DNA of 64,000 bases, taken from Mycobacterium sp. DL (GTDB taxonomy: Bacteria > Actinomycetota > Actinomycetes > Mycobacteriales > Mycobacteriaceae). A model generated the notes under the pieces. The model was given only the letters and a program-made list of their open reading frames with translations, was not told the origin of the DNA and made no database searches. Position 1 is the first letter of the stretch. Each line of letters begins with the position of its first letter. The translations under genes were made by a program, and so were the position numbers. The stretch is taken from assembly GCF_039729195.1 (NCBI RefSeq), contig NZ_CP155796.1:1116001-1180000 (forward strand), written 5' to 3'. Below are positions 1-8,375 of the stretch, piece by piece.

Positions 1-141
1 ACCGACCCGATCGCCGCGATGGTGGGAGCGGCGATGTACACCGGCGCGATGGCCGAGTTGGCCCAGCAGTGGCTGGCCGGGCATCTCGGTGACGACCTCG
101 ATGCCGTGGTGGAGTACGCGCTGCAGTTCGTGCTCCGCTGA
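1..141 (+). CDS. TetR-type regulator, C-terminal end (partial)
   Basis: The window opens inside a reading frame of 46 codons ending at TGA 139-141. The translation is alpha-helical and ends LQFVLR, with the stretch LAQQWLAGHLGDDLD, which looks like the last ligand-domain helix of a TetR/AcrR regulator. The DNA-binding half lies outside the window, so the family call rests on the tail alone and nothing can be said of target or ligand. The following 103 bases (142-244) hold no gene; the next gene converges on this one from the minus strand. Confidence 0.5.
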   Translation, partial: TDPIAAMVGAAMYTGAMAELAQQWLAGHLGDDLDAVVEYALQFVLR

Positions 142-244
142 CTCGCCCTTTCCTTGTTCGCCTGTTCGCCGAGATTGCGCTCTGTGCGGTCTTTCGTGGG
201 TTTTTGGCGCGTGGAATACCGTTTCGGCGGGGGTTGGGGGTGGC

Positions 245-847
245 CTAGGAGGCTTCTGCCGGCTTCCAGGGCTTGAGCCAGTCCGTCTCGGGCCAGCCCT
301 CGAGGCCGGCGAGCAGCTCGTAAAGAGTTGCGCCGTCGATGGTTTCGCGAACGATGTCACCCTGGCCGGCATGCCGGGCCAACTCCTCGATCATGTGGAA
401 GATCACCCAGCGCACCGACCAGGCCGCCACGTCCTTCGGAAACCACGGCACGTGCTGGGGGATCGGTACCGCCGCGCCGAGGTCCGCCGCCTCGATCAGC
501 CGCAGCGTCTCGGCGTTCTGCTTGTCGAACTCGGCGAGAATGCCGGCGAGTGTCTCGTCCTCGCCCATGACGAACTCGTCCTGGTAATCCGCGGCCTGAT
601 CGGTCATCGGCCGCTTGTCGCTCTCGGTGAGCTCGGGTGCGGCGGCGACTCGCTCCATCCATCCCCGCTGACAGTTCGTGACGTGCTTGATCAACCCGCC
701 GATGGACAACGCACTGACCGACGGCGCGGAGCGGGCCTGCTCGTCGGTGAGTCCGAAGGCGATCGCGTGGAAGGCGTACTGCTGCGCGGCGACGTACTCC
801 TTGAGTCCGGCACGCTCGTCGGCGATGGGAGGGGGCATGGCGGGCAT
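245..847 (-). CDS. DinB-superfamily protein
   Basis: A 200-residue helical protein of the DinB/DUF664 four-helix-bundle superfamily, many actinobacterial members of which are metal-dependent mycothiol transferases or thiol-linked detoxification proteins. The N-terminal part has the family pattern LSIGGLIKHVTNCQRGWMER, whose His begins the usual metal-binding triad, and a later segment VRWVIFHMIEELARHAGQGD carries the second and third His. An AAGGAG Shine-Dalgarno precedes the start at 847; a second in-frame ATG at 840 is possible. It lies 3 bases downstream of a second DinB-like gene, so the two are almost certainly one transcript. The substrate is unknown. Confidence 0.85.
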   Translation of the reverse strand: MPAMPPPIADERAGLKEYVAAQQYAFHAIAFGLTDEQARSAPSVSALSIGGLIKHVTNCQRGWMERVAAAPELTESDKRPMTDQAADYQDEFVMGEDETLAGILAEFDKQNAETLRLIEAADLGAAVPIPQHVPWFPKDVAAWSVRWVIFHMIEELARHAGQGDIVRETIDGATLYELLAGLEGWPETDWLKPWKPAEAS

Positions 848-850
848 CGG

Positions 851-1378
851 TCAGTTCTCCTTGTGGGTGTGGGTGTAGAGGTCACGGAGCAAGGCGATCT
901 CGGCTCCGTGGTGGATCATTTCGCGGTTGATGTGCAGCACGAGAGTTGTCATCGGCTCCTCGGCGTACGGACCCTCCGCCGGTCCGCACGGTCTGGCGAG
1001 GGCTGCGTCGTCGAGACCCAGCACCCCGTCTCGCCACAGTCGGTACGCGTCGTCGAGTTGGTCGAGGGCGGTGCCGGCGTCGGTGGCGTAGTCCCACGAG
1101 TCGTAGTCGGCGGGTGGGCCGCCGAAGTGGGAGTGGTTCCGCATCGCCAGCACGCCGACGATCACGTGCGCCAGCCGCCAGGCGATGGTGGTGACCGGCT
1201 CGGGTTGCGGCGGCGGATAGTCGAAGTCGATCCGGCCGTCGGGATGCACGGTCCAGCAACCGGGCACCGGTGCCCAGAAGTATTCGTCGTCGGTCAGCCC
1301 CACGAGGCGGGGTCGCAGTTGCGTGCGCCAGTGGAAGTCGAGCTGTTCTGCCAGGTGGGGAGCGAGTGCGTTGCTCAT
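851..1378 (-). CDS. DinB-superfamily protein
   Basis: 175 residues from the ATG at 1378; the reading frame stays open upstream, but MSNALAPHLAEQLDFHW is the natural start because it faces the divergent regulator across a short promoter region. Family features are an N-terminal His in LDFHWRTQLRPRL, a middle segment TTIAWRLAHVIVGV and a C-terminal LHINREMIHHGAEIALLRDL, together the likely metal-binding His set. This is the first gene of a two-gene operon of DinB paralogues divergent from a WYL regulator, a pairing that suggests the regulator controls both. Probably a small-molecule transferase or detoxification protein; the reaction cannot be read from sequence. Confidence 0.85.
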   Translation of the reverse strand: MSNALAPHLAEQLDFHWRTQLRPRLVGLTDDEYFWAPVPGCWTVHPDGRIDFDYPPPQPEPVTTIAWRLAHVIVGVLAMRNHSHFGGPPADYDSWDYATDAGTALDQLDDAYRLWRDGVLGLDDAALARPCGPAEGPYAEEPMTTLVLHINREMIHHGAEIALLRDLYTHTHKEN

Positions 1379-1401
1379 GAACACACTCTTGCATCCATTG
1401 A

Positions 1402-1416
1402 GGACAGTTTCTGTCC
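1402..1416. promoter_or_regulatory. Inverted-repeat operator between dinB-like and WYL genes
   Basis: GGACAG TTT CTGTCC is a perfect inverted repeat with 6-base arms, centred in the 62-base gap between the divergent DinB operon (start 1378) and the WYL regulator (start 1441). Position and symmetry fit an operator for the WYL/YafY regulator acting on both promoters. A weak -10-like CAGACT at 1428-1433 lies 7 bases before the regulator ATG. Confidence 0.6.
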
Positions 1417-1440
1417 GCAAAGTGCGGCAGACTCGACGGT

Positions 1441-2391
1441 ATGTCCGAAACAACAGGTCGGGTGCTGCAACTGCTGGGCCTGTTGCAGTCCCGCCGCGTG
1501 TGGAGCGGCCAGGAGCTTGCCGAGAGGCTCCGGGTGACCACCCGAAGCGTCCGCCGCGACGTCGATCGGCTGCGGGAGCTCGGCTACCCCGTGCATGCCA
1601 GCACCGGGCACGGCGGCGGCTACCAGCTCGGCGCCGGGGCGGCGCTGCCGCCGCTGCTCCTCGATCCCGACGAGGCCGTCGCGATGGCGGTATGCCTGCG
1701 CGTGGCCGCAGGTGGCAGTGTCGCCGGCATCGGTGAGTCGGCGCTGCGCGCGCTGAGCAAGCTCGACCAGGTGATGCCCGCGAGGATGCGATCGCAGGTG
1801 TCCGCCGTACACGACGCCACGGTGACGCTGGGTGCCGCAACCGACACACCGGTCGATCCGGATGTGCTGATGACGCTCGCCCGTGCGAGTCGGGACCACG
1901 AACACGTGGCTGCCGGGTATGTCGACATCCGCGGCACCGCCACCCAACGGCGGTTGGAGCCCTACCAGCTCGTGACGACCGGGCGCCGCTGGTATCTGCT
2001 GTGTTTCGATCGCGACCGCCAGGACTGGCGGAGCCTGCGACTGGACCGGATGTCCGACGTCCGGGCGCAGGGAAGCACCTTCGTTGCGCGCGACGCCCCG
2101 GACGCGGCCACCTATGTGCGCCGCGCGATCGCGTCGGCGCCCTATCCCTACATTGCGAAGGTGCGCTATTTCGCTGCACAAGACGTTGTCGCCCAGACAT
2201 TTTCGGCCGCATCGGTGGAAATCGAGGCCGACGGACCCAACGCCTGTATCGTCACCACCGGAGCCGACGACCCCGAACGGATGGTGCCGTGGCTGGCGCT
2301 GCCGGGTTGCGACTTCGAGGTGCTGGAGCCGCCGGAGGTCGTCGACGCGGTCCGCGTGGTCGCCGAACGGATCGCGCGTGCCGTCCGGTAG
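1441..2391 (+). CDS. YafY-type HTH/WYL-domain transcriptional regulator
   Basis: 316 residues. Residues about 5-60 form a winged helix-turn-helix of the HTH_11 type (ELAERLRVTTRSVRRDVDRL), with the wing at HASTGHGGGYQL. A WYL domain follows in the centre, with the diagnostic Trp-Tyr-Leu at residues 184-186 (RRWYLLCFDRD), and a C-terminal extension domain. Such proteins act as repressors or activators sensing small ligands or nucleic acid through the WYL pocket. It is divergent from the DinB pair and the inverted repeat at 1402-1416 is its probable binding site, implying autoregulation and control of the DinB genes. The ATG is preceded by no strong ribosome-binding site, so a leaderless message is possible. 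Confidence 0.92.
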   Translation: MSETTGRVLQLLGLLQSRRVWSGQELAERLRVTTRSVRRDVDRLRELGYPVHASTGHGGGYQLGAGAALPPLLLDPDEAVAMAVCLRVAAGGSVAGIGESALRALSKLDQVMPARMRSQVSAVHDATVTLGAATDTPVDPDVLMTLARASRDHEHVAAGYVDIRGTATQRRLEPYQLVTTGRRWYLLCFDRDRQDWRSLRLDRMSDVRAQGSTFVARDAPDAATYVRRAIASAPYPYIAKVRYFAAQDVVAQTFSAASVEIEADGPNACIVTTGADDPERMVPWLALPGCDFEVLEPPEVVDAVRVVAERIARAVR

Positions 2392-2444
2392 CGCCCGGCG
2401 TGTCGAGTGCAAGGCCGCGTGCGCGCGGTGCGGAAGATTGGGGA

Positions 2445-5400
2445 ATGCCCATCGAGGTGCTCGCGGCCGAGTCGACGGAACTGTTCACCGGGCCCGCCCA
2501 CGAACCGCTTCAGCTCGTCCGGGTGTTCCACCGGGGCGGTGCGGCCCCCACGCCGGTGCACGTCGAGGGGCCCGGATTGCAGAGCATCGACGAGGTCGTC
2601 GCGGAACCCGGTGGGGCGCCGGTGGAGGTCGCCGTCCGCGTCCTCGACCCGGAGGTCGGACAGCGGCGGCCGGCGCGGGCGGTCGCAGGCGGGAGCTCTG
2701 TCGACTTCGACTTCACCGTTGCCGAGCCGGGTTGGACCATGTTCATGGTCAGTCACTTCCACTACGACCCGGTCTGGTGGAACACCCAGGCGGCCTACAC
2801 CAGCGTCTGGACCGAGGACCCGCCCGGCAAGGCGCGGCAGACCAACGGTTTCGAACTGGTCAGCGCACACCTCGAAATGGCCAGGCGCGAGGCGGAGTAC
2901 AAGTTCGTCCTCGCCGAGGTCGACTACCTCAAACCGTTCTGGGACACCCACCCGCAGGACCGCGCAGACCTGCGCAGGCTGATCGCCGAGGGCCGTGTCG
3001 AGATCATGGGCGGCACCTACAACGAGCCCAACACCAACCTCACCGGTCCCGAGACGGCGATCCGGAACTTCGTGCACGGCATCGGGTTTCAGCGTGACGT
3101 GATGGGTGCCGACCCGGCGACCGCGTGGCAACTCGACGTCTTCGGGCACGATCCGCAGTTCCCGGGCATGGCCGCCGATGCGGGCCTGACGTCGAGTTCC
3201 TGGGCACGGGGGCCGCACCACCAGTGGGGCCCGATGGCCTCGGAAAACGGGCACGAGGGCGACGCCGAGCGCATGCAGTTCGCCAGCGAATTCGAATGGA
3301 TGGCGCCGTCCGGGCGTGGTCTTCTGACCCACTACATGCCCGCCCACTATGCGGCGGGCTGGTGGATGGACTCATCGGCGTCGCTACAGGAGGCCGAGGC
3401 CGCCACCTACGAGTTGTTCGCGAAGATGAAGAAGGTTGCGCTGACCCGCAACGTGCTGCTGCCCGTCGGCACCGACTACACCCCGCCGAACAAATGGGTC
3501 ACCGATATCCACCGCGACTGGAACTCCCGCTACACCTGGCCGCGATTCGTCTGCGCGGTGCCCAGCGAGTTCTTCACCGCGGTGCGCGATGAACTTCAGA
3601 CGCGCGGGACCACACCGTCGCCGCAGACCCGGGACATGAACCCGATCTACACCGGCAAGGACGTGTCCTACATCGACACCAAGCAGGCCAACCGGGCCGC
3701 CGAGGACGCCGTTCTGCAGGCCGAGCGGTTCGCAGCGTTCGCCGGGTTGTTGAGCGGTGCCACCTATCCCGAGGCCGCTCTGGCGAAAGCATGGGTGCAA
3801 CTCGCCTACGGTGCCCACCACGACGCCATCACCGGATCGGAATCCGACCAGGTCTACCTGGACCTGCTCACCGGTTGGCGAGACGCCTGGCAGCTGGGAA
3901 GCGACGCGAGAGACCATGCGCTCGCGTTGATCTCGCGAGCGGTCGACGCGTCGGTGGTGGTGTGGAACCCGTTGGGGCACAGCCGCTCCGATGTCGTCAC
4001 CCTCCACCTTGATGAGCCGTTCCCGGGTCGGCTGCTCGACGCCGACGGCAACGAGGTCCCACTGCTGTCCGAACACGGCGGACACTCGATCACCTGGCTG
4101 GCCCGCGACGTGCCGTCGCTGGGCTGGCGCTCCTACCGGATGGCGCCCGGCGGCGGATCCGACTCATGGGAGCCGTTGACGGGCAACGAGATCACCAACG
4201 AGCACTACCTACTTCGGGTCGACGAATCGCGCGGCGGCGGAGTGAGTTCGATGGTCACGGCGGGGCGCGAACTCATCGCCGCCGGCCGGGTGGGCAATGA
4301 GCTCGCCGTGTACGACGAGTACCCCGCCCACCCCACCGCAGGGGAGGGGCCCTGGCATCTGCTGCCCAGAGGTGCGGTCACCACGTCGGCGCAGACACCG
4401 GCGACGTCGGTGCGCGGCTACCGCTGCGGGTTGGGTGAGCGGTTGATCGTCACCGGCGAGATCCCCGGTCTGCTGCGCTACACCCAGACCCTGACGCTGT
4501 GGCGGGATGTCGACCGGGTGGACTGCCGGACCACCGTCGACGACTTCACCGGCGCGGACCGTCTGCTGCGGCTGCGGTGGCCCTGCCCGGTGCCGGGGGC
4601 CATGCCGGTCAGCGAGGTCGGCAACGCCGTGATCGGGCGTGGGTTCGGTTTGTTGCACGAACCGGGTTCGGCCGACGCCGTCGACACCGCGGTCTTCCCG
4701 TACACGCTGGACAACCCTGCCTACGGCTGGTTTGGTGTGTCATCCGCGGTGCGGGTCCGCTTCCGCGGCGGCGAGGTACGGGCCGTCTCGGTGGCCGAGG
4801 TGGTGGCCCCCGCCCACGCCGACCCGGCAACCGACGCACTGATCCGCGACCTGATGGTGGCGCTCGCCCGAGCAGGGGTCACCGCCACCCTCAGCACCGC
4901 CGAGTCGCCACGCTACGGCGACCTCGCGGTCGACTCGAATCTGCCCGACATGCGGATCACCGTGGGTACTCCGGATGACAATTCCTTCACCGCAACGGTA
5001 CTCGGAGAGCGAGACCGTGCATCCCGAATGTGGATCGCGGCTGCCGGACCGCTGCGGGACGTCTGGCTGCCAGGTGCGGACCTACGTGACCCGGCCGCAC
5101 TGCCGGTGCTGGCGGTCGGGGCCGACGGCGACGTGGCATCCGCGCTCGAGGCGCTGATCGACGATCTGGCCGACGCCGAGATCTCGGTCGACCAGGACGC
5201 GATGGGCAGCGTGGCGGAATTCGAATCGCGCACTGTCGCGGTGATCAACCGCGGTGTGCCCGGATTCGCCGTCGACACCGACGGGACCCTGCACGCGTCG
5301 CTGCTGCGGTCCTGCACAGGCTGGCCGTCGGGTATCTGGATCGACCCGCCCCGGCGCACCGCCCCCGACGGTTCGAACTTCCAGTTGCAGCACTGGACCC

Positions 5401-6608
5401 ACACCTTCGACTACGCGGTAGTCGCGGGGGAGGGGGACTGGCGCGACATCGACATGCCCTCCCGCAGCGCGGAATTCAACCACACGCTTCAATCTGTCAT
5501 CGCCCGCCACGATCCGACGTTCGGCGGACTGCCGACCTGGGGGTCGCTGCTGTCGGTCGAACCGGAACGTGTCGTCAGCATCGGAGCGCTCAAGCCGGTG
5601 GGCAACCCGACGGCCGGTGGCAGCGCTCGCCACGTCGACGCGGGTGACGGGATCGCCGTCCGACTCGTCGAGACGATGGGCCGCGACGCCGAGGTGACGG
5701 TGCAATCCGGGCTGCGCAACATCTCGTCACCGAAAAGGCTCGACCTGATCGAGCAACCGCTTGTCGGCGAATCCGACACCGTCTCGATGCACGGATACGA
5801 AATCGCCACGCTGCGAACACAACTGAATCTTCCCCGGGTGCTCGACGCCGACCAGGTGAACCTGGCCCCCGACGCCGAGCCCGCCCAGCCGCTCTACGCC
5901 AGGTACTGGCTGCACAATCGCGGACCCGCCCCGCTCGGCGGGCTGCCCGCCGTGGCTCACCTGCATCCGCACCGGATGGAGGTCCAGGCCGGTGCAGTGG
6001 TTCCGCTGCGTCTGACGGCGGCCAGCGACGCCACCGACACTGCGCTGCACGGCAGGGTGCGACTGGTGGCACCGCCTGACTGGGAGATCGGAATGGCCGA
6101 ACTGCCGTTCGTGCTTCCGCCGGGCGAGTACCTCGAGTCCACCGTCGAGGTGGCGGTCCCTGAGACCGCAGCGCCCGGTCTGTATCCGGTGCGTGCCGAG
6201 TTGGCTTGCACCGGCGGCGCGATCCCCGCCTCGTGGCACCAGACGGTCGAGGATGTCTGCGTGATGTCGCTCGGCCGCCACGACGACGCACTGCTGCGCA
6301 TGGTGACCGAGCCGGTCGGGGTCGACGTCAAAGCGGGCGACGTGGCGCAGCTGCGCGTCACCGTCGGCACCGACGCCCATGCCGACCTCGCGGTGGAAGC
6401 GCACGCGATCTCCCCATGGGGGACCTGGGAGTGGCTGGGGCCCAACATCATCGGTGATGTCGTCCCGGCGCGGGGCACCGTCGAGCTGGTGTTCGACGTC
6501 GCGCCGCCGGTCTGGGTGGAACCGGGGCAGTGGTGGGCGTTGATCCGCGTCGCGTGCGCGGGGGAGTTGGTGTACTCGCCGGCAGTCCCGGTTCGGGTGT
6601 ACCGATGA
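2445..6608 (+). CDS. Glycoside hydrolase family 38 alpha-mannosidase
   Basis: 1387 residues from the ATG at 2445; the open frame runs further upstream, but MPIEVLAAESTELF follows the stop of the regulator cleanly. GH38 hallmarks are present: the zinc motif HFHYDPVWW (His104, His106, Asp108), the nucleophile segment QLDVFGHDPQFPGM with Asp231, and AYGAHHDAITGSESDQ (His458, His459, Asp460), the late zinc-ligand region. A long beta-rich C-terminal half, including an NEW3-like segment near residues 1150-1270, completes the fold. No signal peptide is visible, so it is probably cytoplasmic. M. tuberculosis Rv0648, at the equivalent position, is shorter as I recall it. Likely role: trimming mannose from internalised glycans or mannosylated cell-wall material. 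The stop overlaps the next start (ATGA), indicating translational coupling. Confidence 0.93.
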   Translation: MPIEVLAAESTELFTGPAHEPLQLVRVFHRGGAAPTPVHVEGPGLQSIDEVVAEPGGAPVEVAVRVLDPEVGQRRPARAVAGGSSVDFDFTVAEPGWTMFMVSHFHYDPVWWNTQAAYTSVWTEDPPGKARQTNGFELVSAHLEMARREAEYKFVLAEVDYLKPFWDTHPQDRADLRRLIAEGRVEIMGGTYNEPNTNLTGPETAIRNFVHGIGFQRDVMGADPATAWQLDVFGHDPQFPGMAADAGLTSSSWARGPHHQWGPMASENGHEGDAERMQFASEFEWMAPSGRGLLTHYMPAHYAAGWWMDSSASLQEAEAATYELFAKMKKVALTRNVLLPVGTDYTPPNKWVTDIHRDWNSRYTWPRFVCAVPSEFFTAVRDELQTRGTTPSPQTRDMNPIYTGKDVSYIDTKQANRAAEDAVLQAERFAAFAGLLSGATYPEAALAKAWVQLAYGAHHDAITGSESDQVYLDLLTGWRDAWQLGSDARDHALALISRAVDASVVVWNPLGHSRSDVVTLHLDEPFPGRLLDADGNEVPLLSEHGGHSITWLARDVPSLGWRSYRMAPGGGSDSWEPLTGNEITNEHYLLRVDESRGGGVSSMVTAGRELIAAGRVGNELAVYDEYPAHPTAGEGPWHLLPRGAVTTSAQTPATSVRGYRCGLGERLIVTGEIPGLLRYTQTLTLWRDVDRVDCRTTVDDFTGADRLLRLRWPCPVPGAMPVSEVGNAVIGRGFGLLHEPGSADAVDTAVFPYTLDNPAYGWFGVSSAVRVRFRGGEVRAVSVAEVVAPAHADPATDALIRDLMVALARAGVTATLSTAESPRYGDLAVDSNLPDMRITVGTPDDNSFTATVLGERDRASRMWIAAAGPLRDVWLPGADLRDPAALPVLAVGADGDVASALEALIDDLADAEISVDQDAMGSVAEFESRTVAVINRGVPGFAVDTDGTLHASLLRSCTGWPSGIWIDPPRRTAPDGSNFQLQHWTHTFDYAVVAGEGDWRDIDMPSRSAEFNHTLQSVIARHDPTFGGLPTWGSLLSVEPERVVSIGALKPVGNPTAGGSARHVDAGDGIAVRLVETMGRDAEVTVQSGLRNISSPKRLDLIEQPLVGESDTVSMHGYEIATLRTQLNLPRVLDADQVNLAPDAEPAQPLYARYWLHNRGPAPLGGLPAVAHLHPHRMEVQAGAVVPLRLTAASDATDTALHGRVRLVAPPDWEIGMAELPFVLPPGEYLESTVEVAVPETAAPGLYPVRAELACTGGAIPASWHQTVEDVCVMSLGRHDDALLRMVTEPVGVDVKAGDVAQLRVTVGTDAHADLAVEAHAISPWGTWEWLGPNIIGDVVPARGTVELVFDVAPPVWVEPGQWWALIRVACAGELVYSPAVPVRVYR

Positions 6609-7216
6609 GTGGCCGGTTGGCGGCCACCGTGGGCGACGACGTGGTGACCGTCGCCGACGTGGACGCCCGGGAACGAGCGCTGCGCGCCGGCGATCGGGCG
6701 AATGCGCTGCCGCGTGTGGGGACCAGTGAGGCTCGACAGTTTCGGCGCTGGATCACCCAGGTGCTGGTGGCGGAGCGGGTGGTGGCCGCTGAGGCGGGAG
6801 CGCTCGACGTCGGCCACGACATCCCGCCCGAGACAAACCCGTTGCCCGATGACGTCGCCCGGTTGGAGATCGGCAGTGTGGCGGCGGGCACGCTGGCCGG
6901 ACCCGCGGGCCGCGCCGTGTTCGCGCGCGTCACCGCGGCCGTGACGGTCAGCGATGCTCAGGTGCGGGACTACCACTGCCGCAATCCTTTCCGATTTGGC
7001 ACCCGCACGGTGACCACTGATGGCTGGAGTGGCGCCCCCGCCGGTGCCGATCTCGAGGAGGTGCGGTCCGCGATCGCCGGGCATCTGCTGGCAGCGGCCC
7101 GGCGCCGCGAGTACCGCCGTTGGCTCGATGCACGGTGCGCCGAGGTCGTGGTGCTCGCCGACGGATACGAACACCCCGGCGATCCCCGGCAACCCGACAA
7201 CACCCACAGGCACTGA
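6605..7216 (+). CDS. Small SurA/PpiC-N-like protein (positional counterpart of Rv0649)
   Basis: 203 residues, coupled to the mannosidase by an ATGA overlap and overlapping the kinase start by one base. The N-terminus reads ATVGDDVVTVADVDARERAL, which resembles the start of SurA/PrsA-type chaperone domains (a gene-product signature of the VNGxxIxxxDVDxR kind), followed by helices and a second segment VTVSDAQVRDYHCRNPFRF of the same style. The counterpart in M. tuberculosis carries the old name FabD2, but I see no GHSxG acyltransferase motif here, so that name is not supported. No signal peptide is visible. It could be a folding or assembly partner of the mannosidase; function is unknown. Confidence 0.75.
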   Translation: MSGRLAATVGDDVVTVADVDARERALRAGDRANALPRVGTSEARQFRRWITQVLVAERVVAAEAGALDVGHDIPPETNPLPDDVARLEIGSVAAGTLAGPAGRAVFARVTAAVTVSDAQVRDYHCRNPFRFGTRTVTTDGWSGAPAGADLEEVRSAIAGHLLAAARRREYRRWLDARCAEVVVLADGYEHPGDPRQPDNTHRH

Positions 7217-8127
7217 TGGCCGATCGAATACTCGCACTCGACATCGGCGGGACGAAGATCGCCGCCGGTCTCGTCGACGCCGACGGCACGCTCGTCCGTC
7301 GCGCGCAACGCCCCACTCCGGACGGTGATGCCGAGACCGTGTGGAGCGTGGCCGAGTCGCTGCTGACCGACATGCGAGCCGATGCCGGCGGGGCAGTGAC
7401 GGCGGTGGGAATCGGCTCGGCGGGTCCGGTGGACCTTCCCGGCGGCACCGTCAGCCCGGTCAACATCGCCGCGTGGCGGCACTTCCCGATCGTGGCGCGC
7501 GTCGCGGAAAGCACCGGCCTGCCGGTGCGTCTGGGCGGCGACGGGCTGTGCATGGCGATGGCGGAGTCGAGGCACGGCGCCGGGCGCGGCGCACAGTTCA
7601 TGCTCGGAATGGTGGTGTCGACCGGCATCGGCGGTGGGTTGGTGCTCGACGGCGCGCCCTATCACGGTCGTACCGGCAACGCGGGCCACGTCGGGCACGT
7701 CGTCGTCGAACCCGGTGGCGCCCCCTGCCCATGCGGTGGCCGTGGCTGTGTGGAAATGGTGGCCTCGGGTCCGCACCTGGCGCAGTGGGCGCACGCGAAC
7801 GGCTGGCAGGCACCCGCGGACGCCGACGCGAAAGCGCTCGCCGAAGCCGCCGCCACCGGTGACCCCGTCGCGGTGCTGGCGTTCCGGCGCGGTGCCGATG
7901 CGCTGGCGGCGATGATCGCTTCGGTGGCCGCAGTCTGCGACTTGGACCTCGTCGTCATCGGCGGCGGCGTCGCGAAGGCGGGCCCGGTGTTGTTCGACCC
8001 GCTGAGCGAGGCGCTGACCGGCTATGCGGGTTTGGACTTCATCCGTGACCTCAAGGTCGTACCCGCCGAACTCGGCGGCGACGCCGGGCTGATCGGCGCG
8101 GCATCATTGGTGGATTCGGCGCGGTGA
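7216..8127 (+). CDS. ROK-family sugar kinase
   Basis: 303 residues. It begins with the phosphate-binding loop ALDIGGTKIAAGLVDADG (residues about 6-23) and has the ROK zinc signature CPCGGRGCVEMVASG after the catalytic GNAGHVGHVVVE region, plus the adenosine motif LVVIGGGVAKAG near residue 257. ROK kinases phosphorylate glucose, mannose, N-acetylglucosamine or N-acetylmannosamine with ATP; the C-x-C-G-x-x-G-C-x-E zinc site argues for an enzyme rather than a ROK repressor, and there is no helix-turn-helix. As the third gene of the mannosidase operon, the likely substrate is free mannose or a related hexose released by the GH38 enzyme. The ATG directly overlaps the preceding TGA. Confidence 0.92.
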   Translation: MADRILALDIGGTKIAAGLVDADGTLVRRAQRPTPDGDAETVWSVAESLLTDMRADAGGAVTAVGIGSAGPVDLPGGTVSPVNIAAWRHFPIVARVAESTGLPVRLGGDGLCMAMAESRHGAGRGAQFMLGMVVSTGIGGGLVLDGAPYHGRTGNAGHVGHVVVEPGGAPCPCGGRGCVEMVASGPHLAQWAHANGWQAPADADAKALAEAAATGDPVAVLAFRRGADALAAMIASVAAVCDLDLVVIGGGVAKAGPVLFDPLSEALTGYAGLDFIRDLKVVPAELGGDAGLIGAASLVDSAR

Positions 8128-8141
8128 GCGACGCCCGCGTT

Positions 8142-8171
8142 TTGGCTGTTCGGCGCCCGGCGCGCTATTCT
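8142..8171 (+). promoter_or_regulatory. Probable rplJ operon promoter
   Basis: TTGGCT (8142-8147) and TATTCT (8166-8171) are separated by 18 bases, a good match to a housekeeping sigma factor promoter. A transcript would begin near 8178, just before the conserved L10 leader sequence. Inferred from hexamers and position. Confidence 0.6.
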
Positions 8172-8178
8172 GGCTCGG

Positions 8179-8325
8179 TTCCACCGAAGACCGTCGGTCA
8201 CCGATGAGCGCTTGCGCGAAGAGCAAGTACTCGAGTAATCGGTTGAAGGTCCGGATTATCCGGACGGCCCACGCAGGAGGACGAGGCTAGCTTCCGCGCC
8301 CCGACCTGTCTGTGTCGGGGCGTTT
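8179..8325 (+). promoter_or_regulatory. Ribosomal protein L10 leader with attenuator
   Basis: The untranslated stretch before rplJ has the features of the L10 leader: the segment GAAGACCGTCGGTCACCGA, the conserved AGCAAGTACTCGAGTAATCG, and ACGCAGGAGGACGAGG before a terminator-like hairpin. The hairpin has 9-base arms CGCCCCGAC (8297-8305) and GTCGGGGCG (8314-8322), then TTTGTC. In bacteria the L10(L12)4 complex binds such a leader to repress rplJ-rplL. Here the terminator 50 bases before rplJ suggests attenuation as the mechanism, which is inference. Confidence 0.82.
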
Positions 8326-8375
8326 GTCATTTCCGGTCCGGCCCGGCGGAATGACACATCAACGAGGAGGCATGC

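Noticed and set aside
89..1537. Plus-strand open frame of 482 codons over the DinB genes
   Set aside because: Both DinB-like proteins on the minus strand have clear family motifs; the plus-strand translation has none.
2001..2444. Upstream extension of the mannosidase frame
   Set aside because: It lies inside the WYL regulator gene; the ATG at 2445 gives the natural start.
6605..7216. Malonyl-CoA:ACP transacylase (FabD2) identity for the mannosidase-operon gene
   Set aside because: No GHSxG nucleophile or other acyltransferase motif is visible in the 203 residues.
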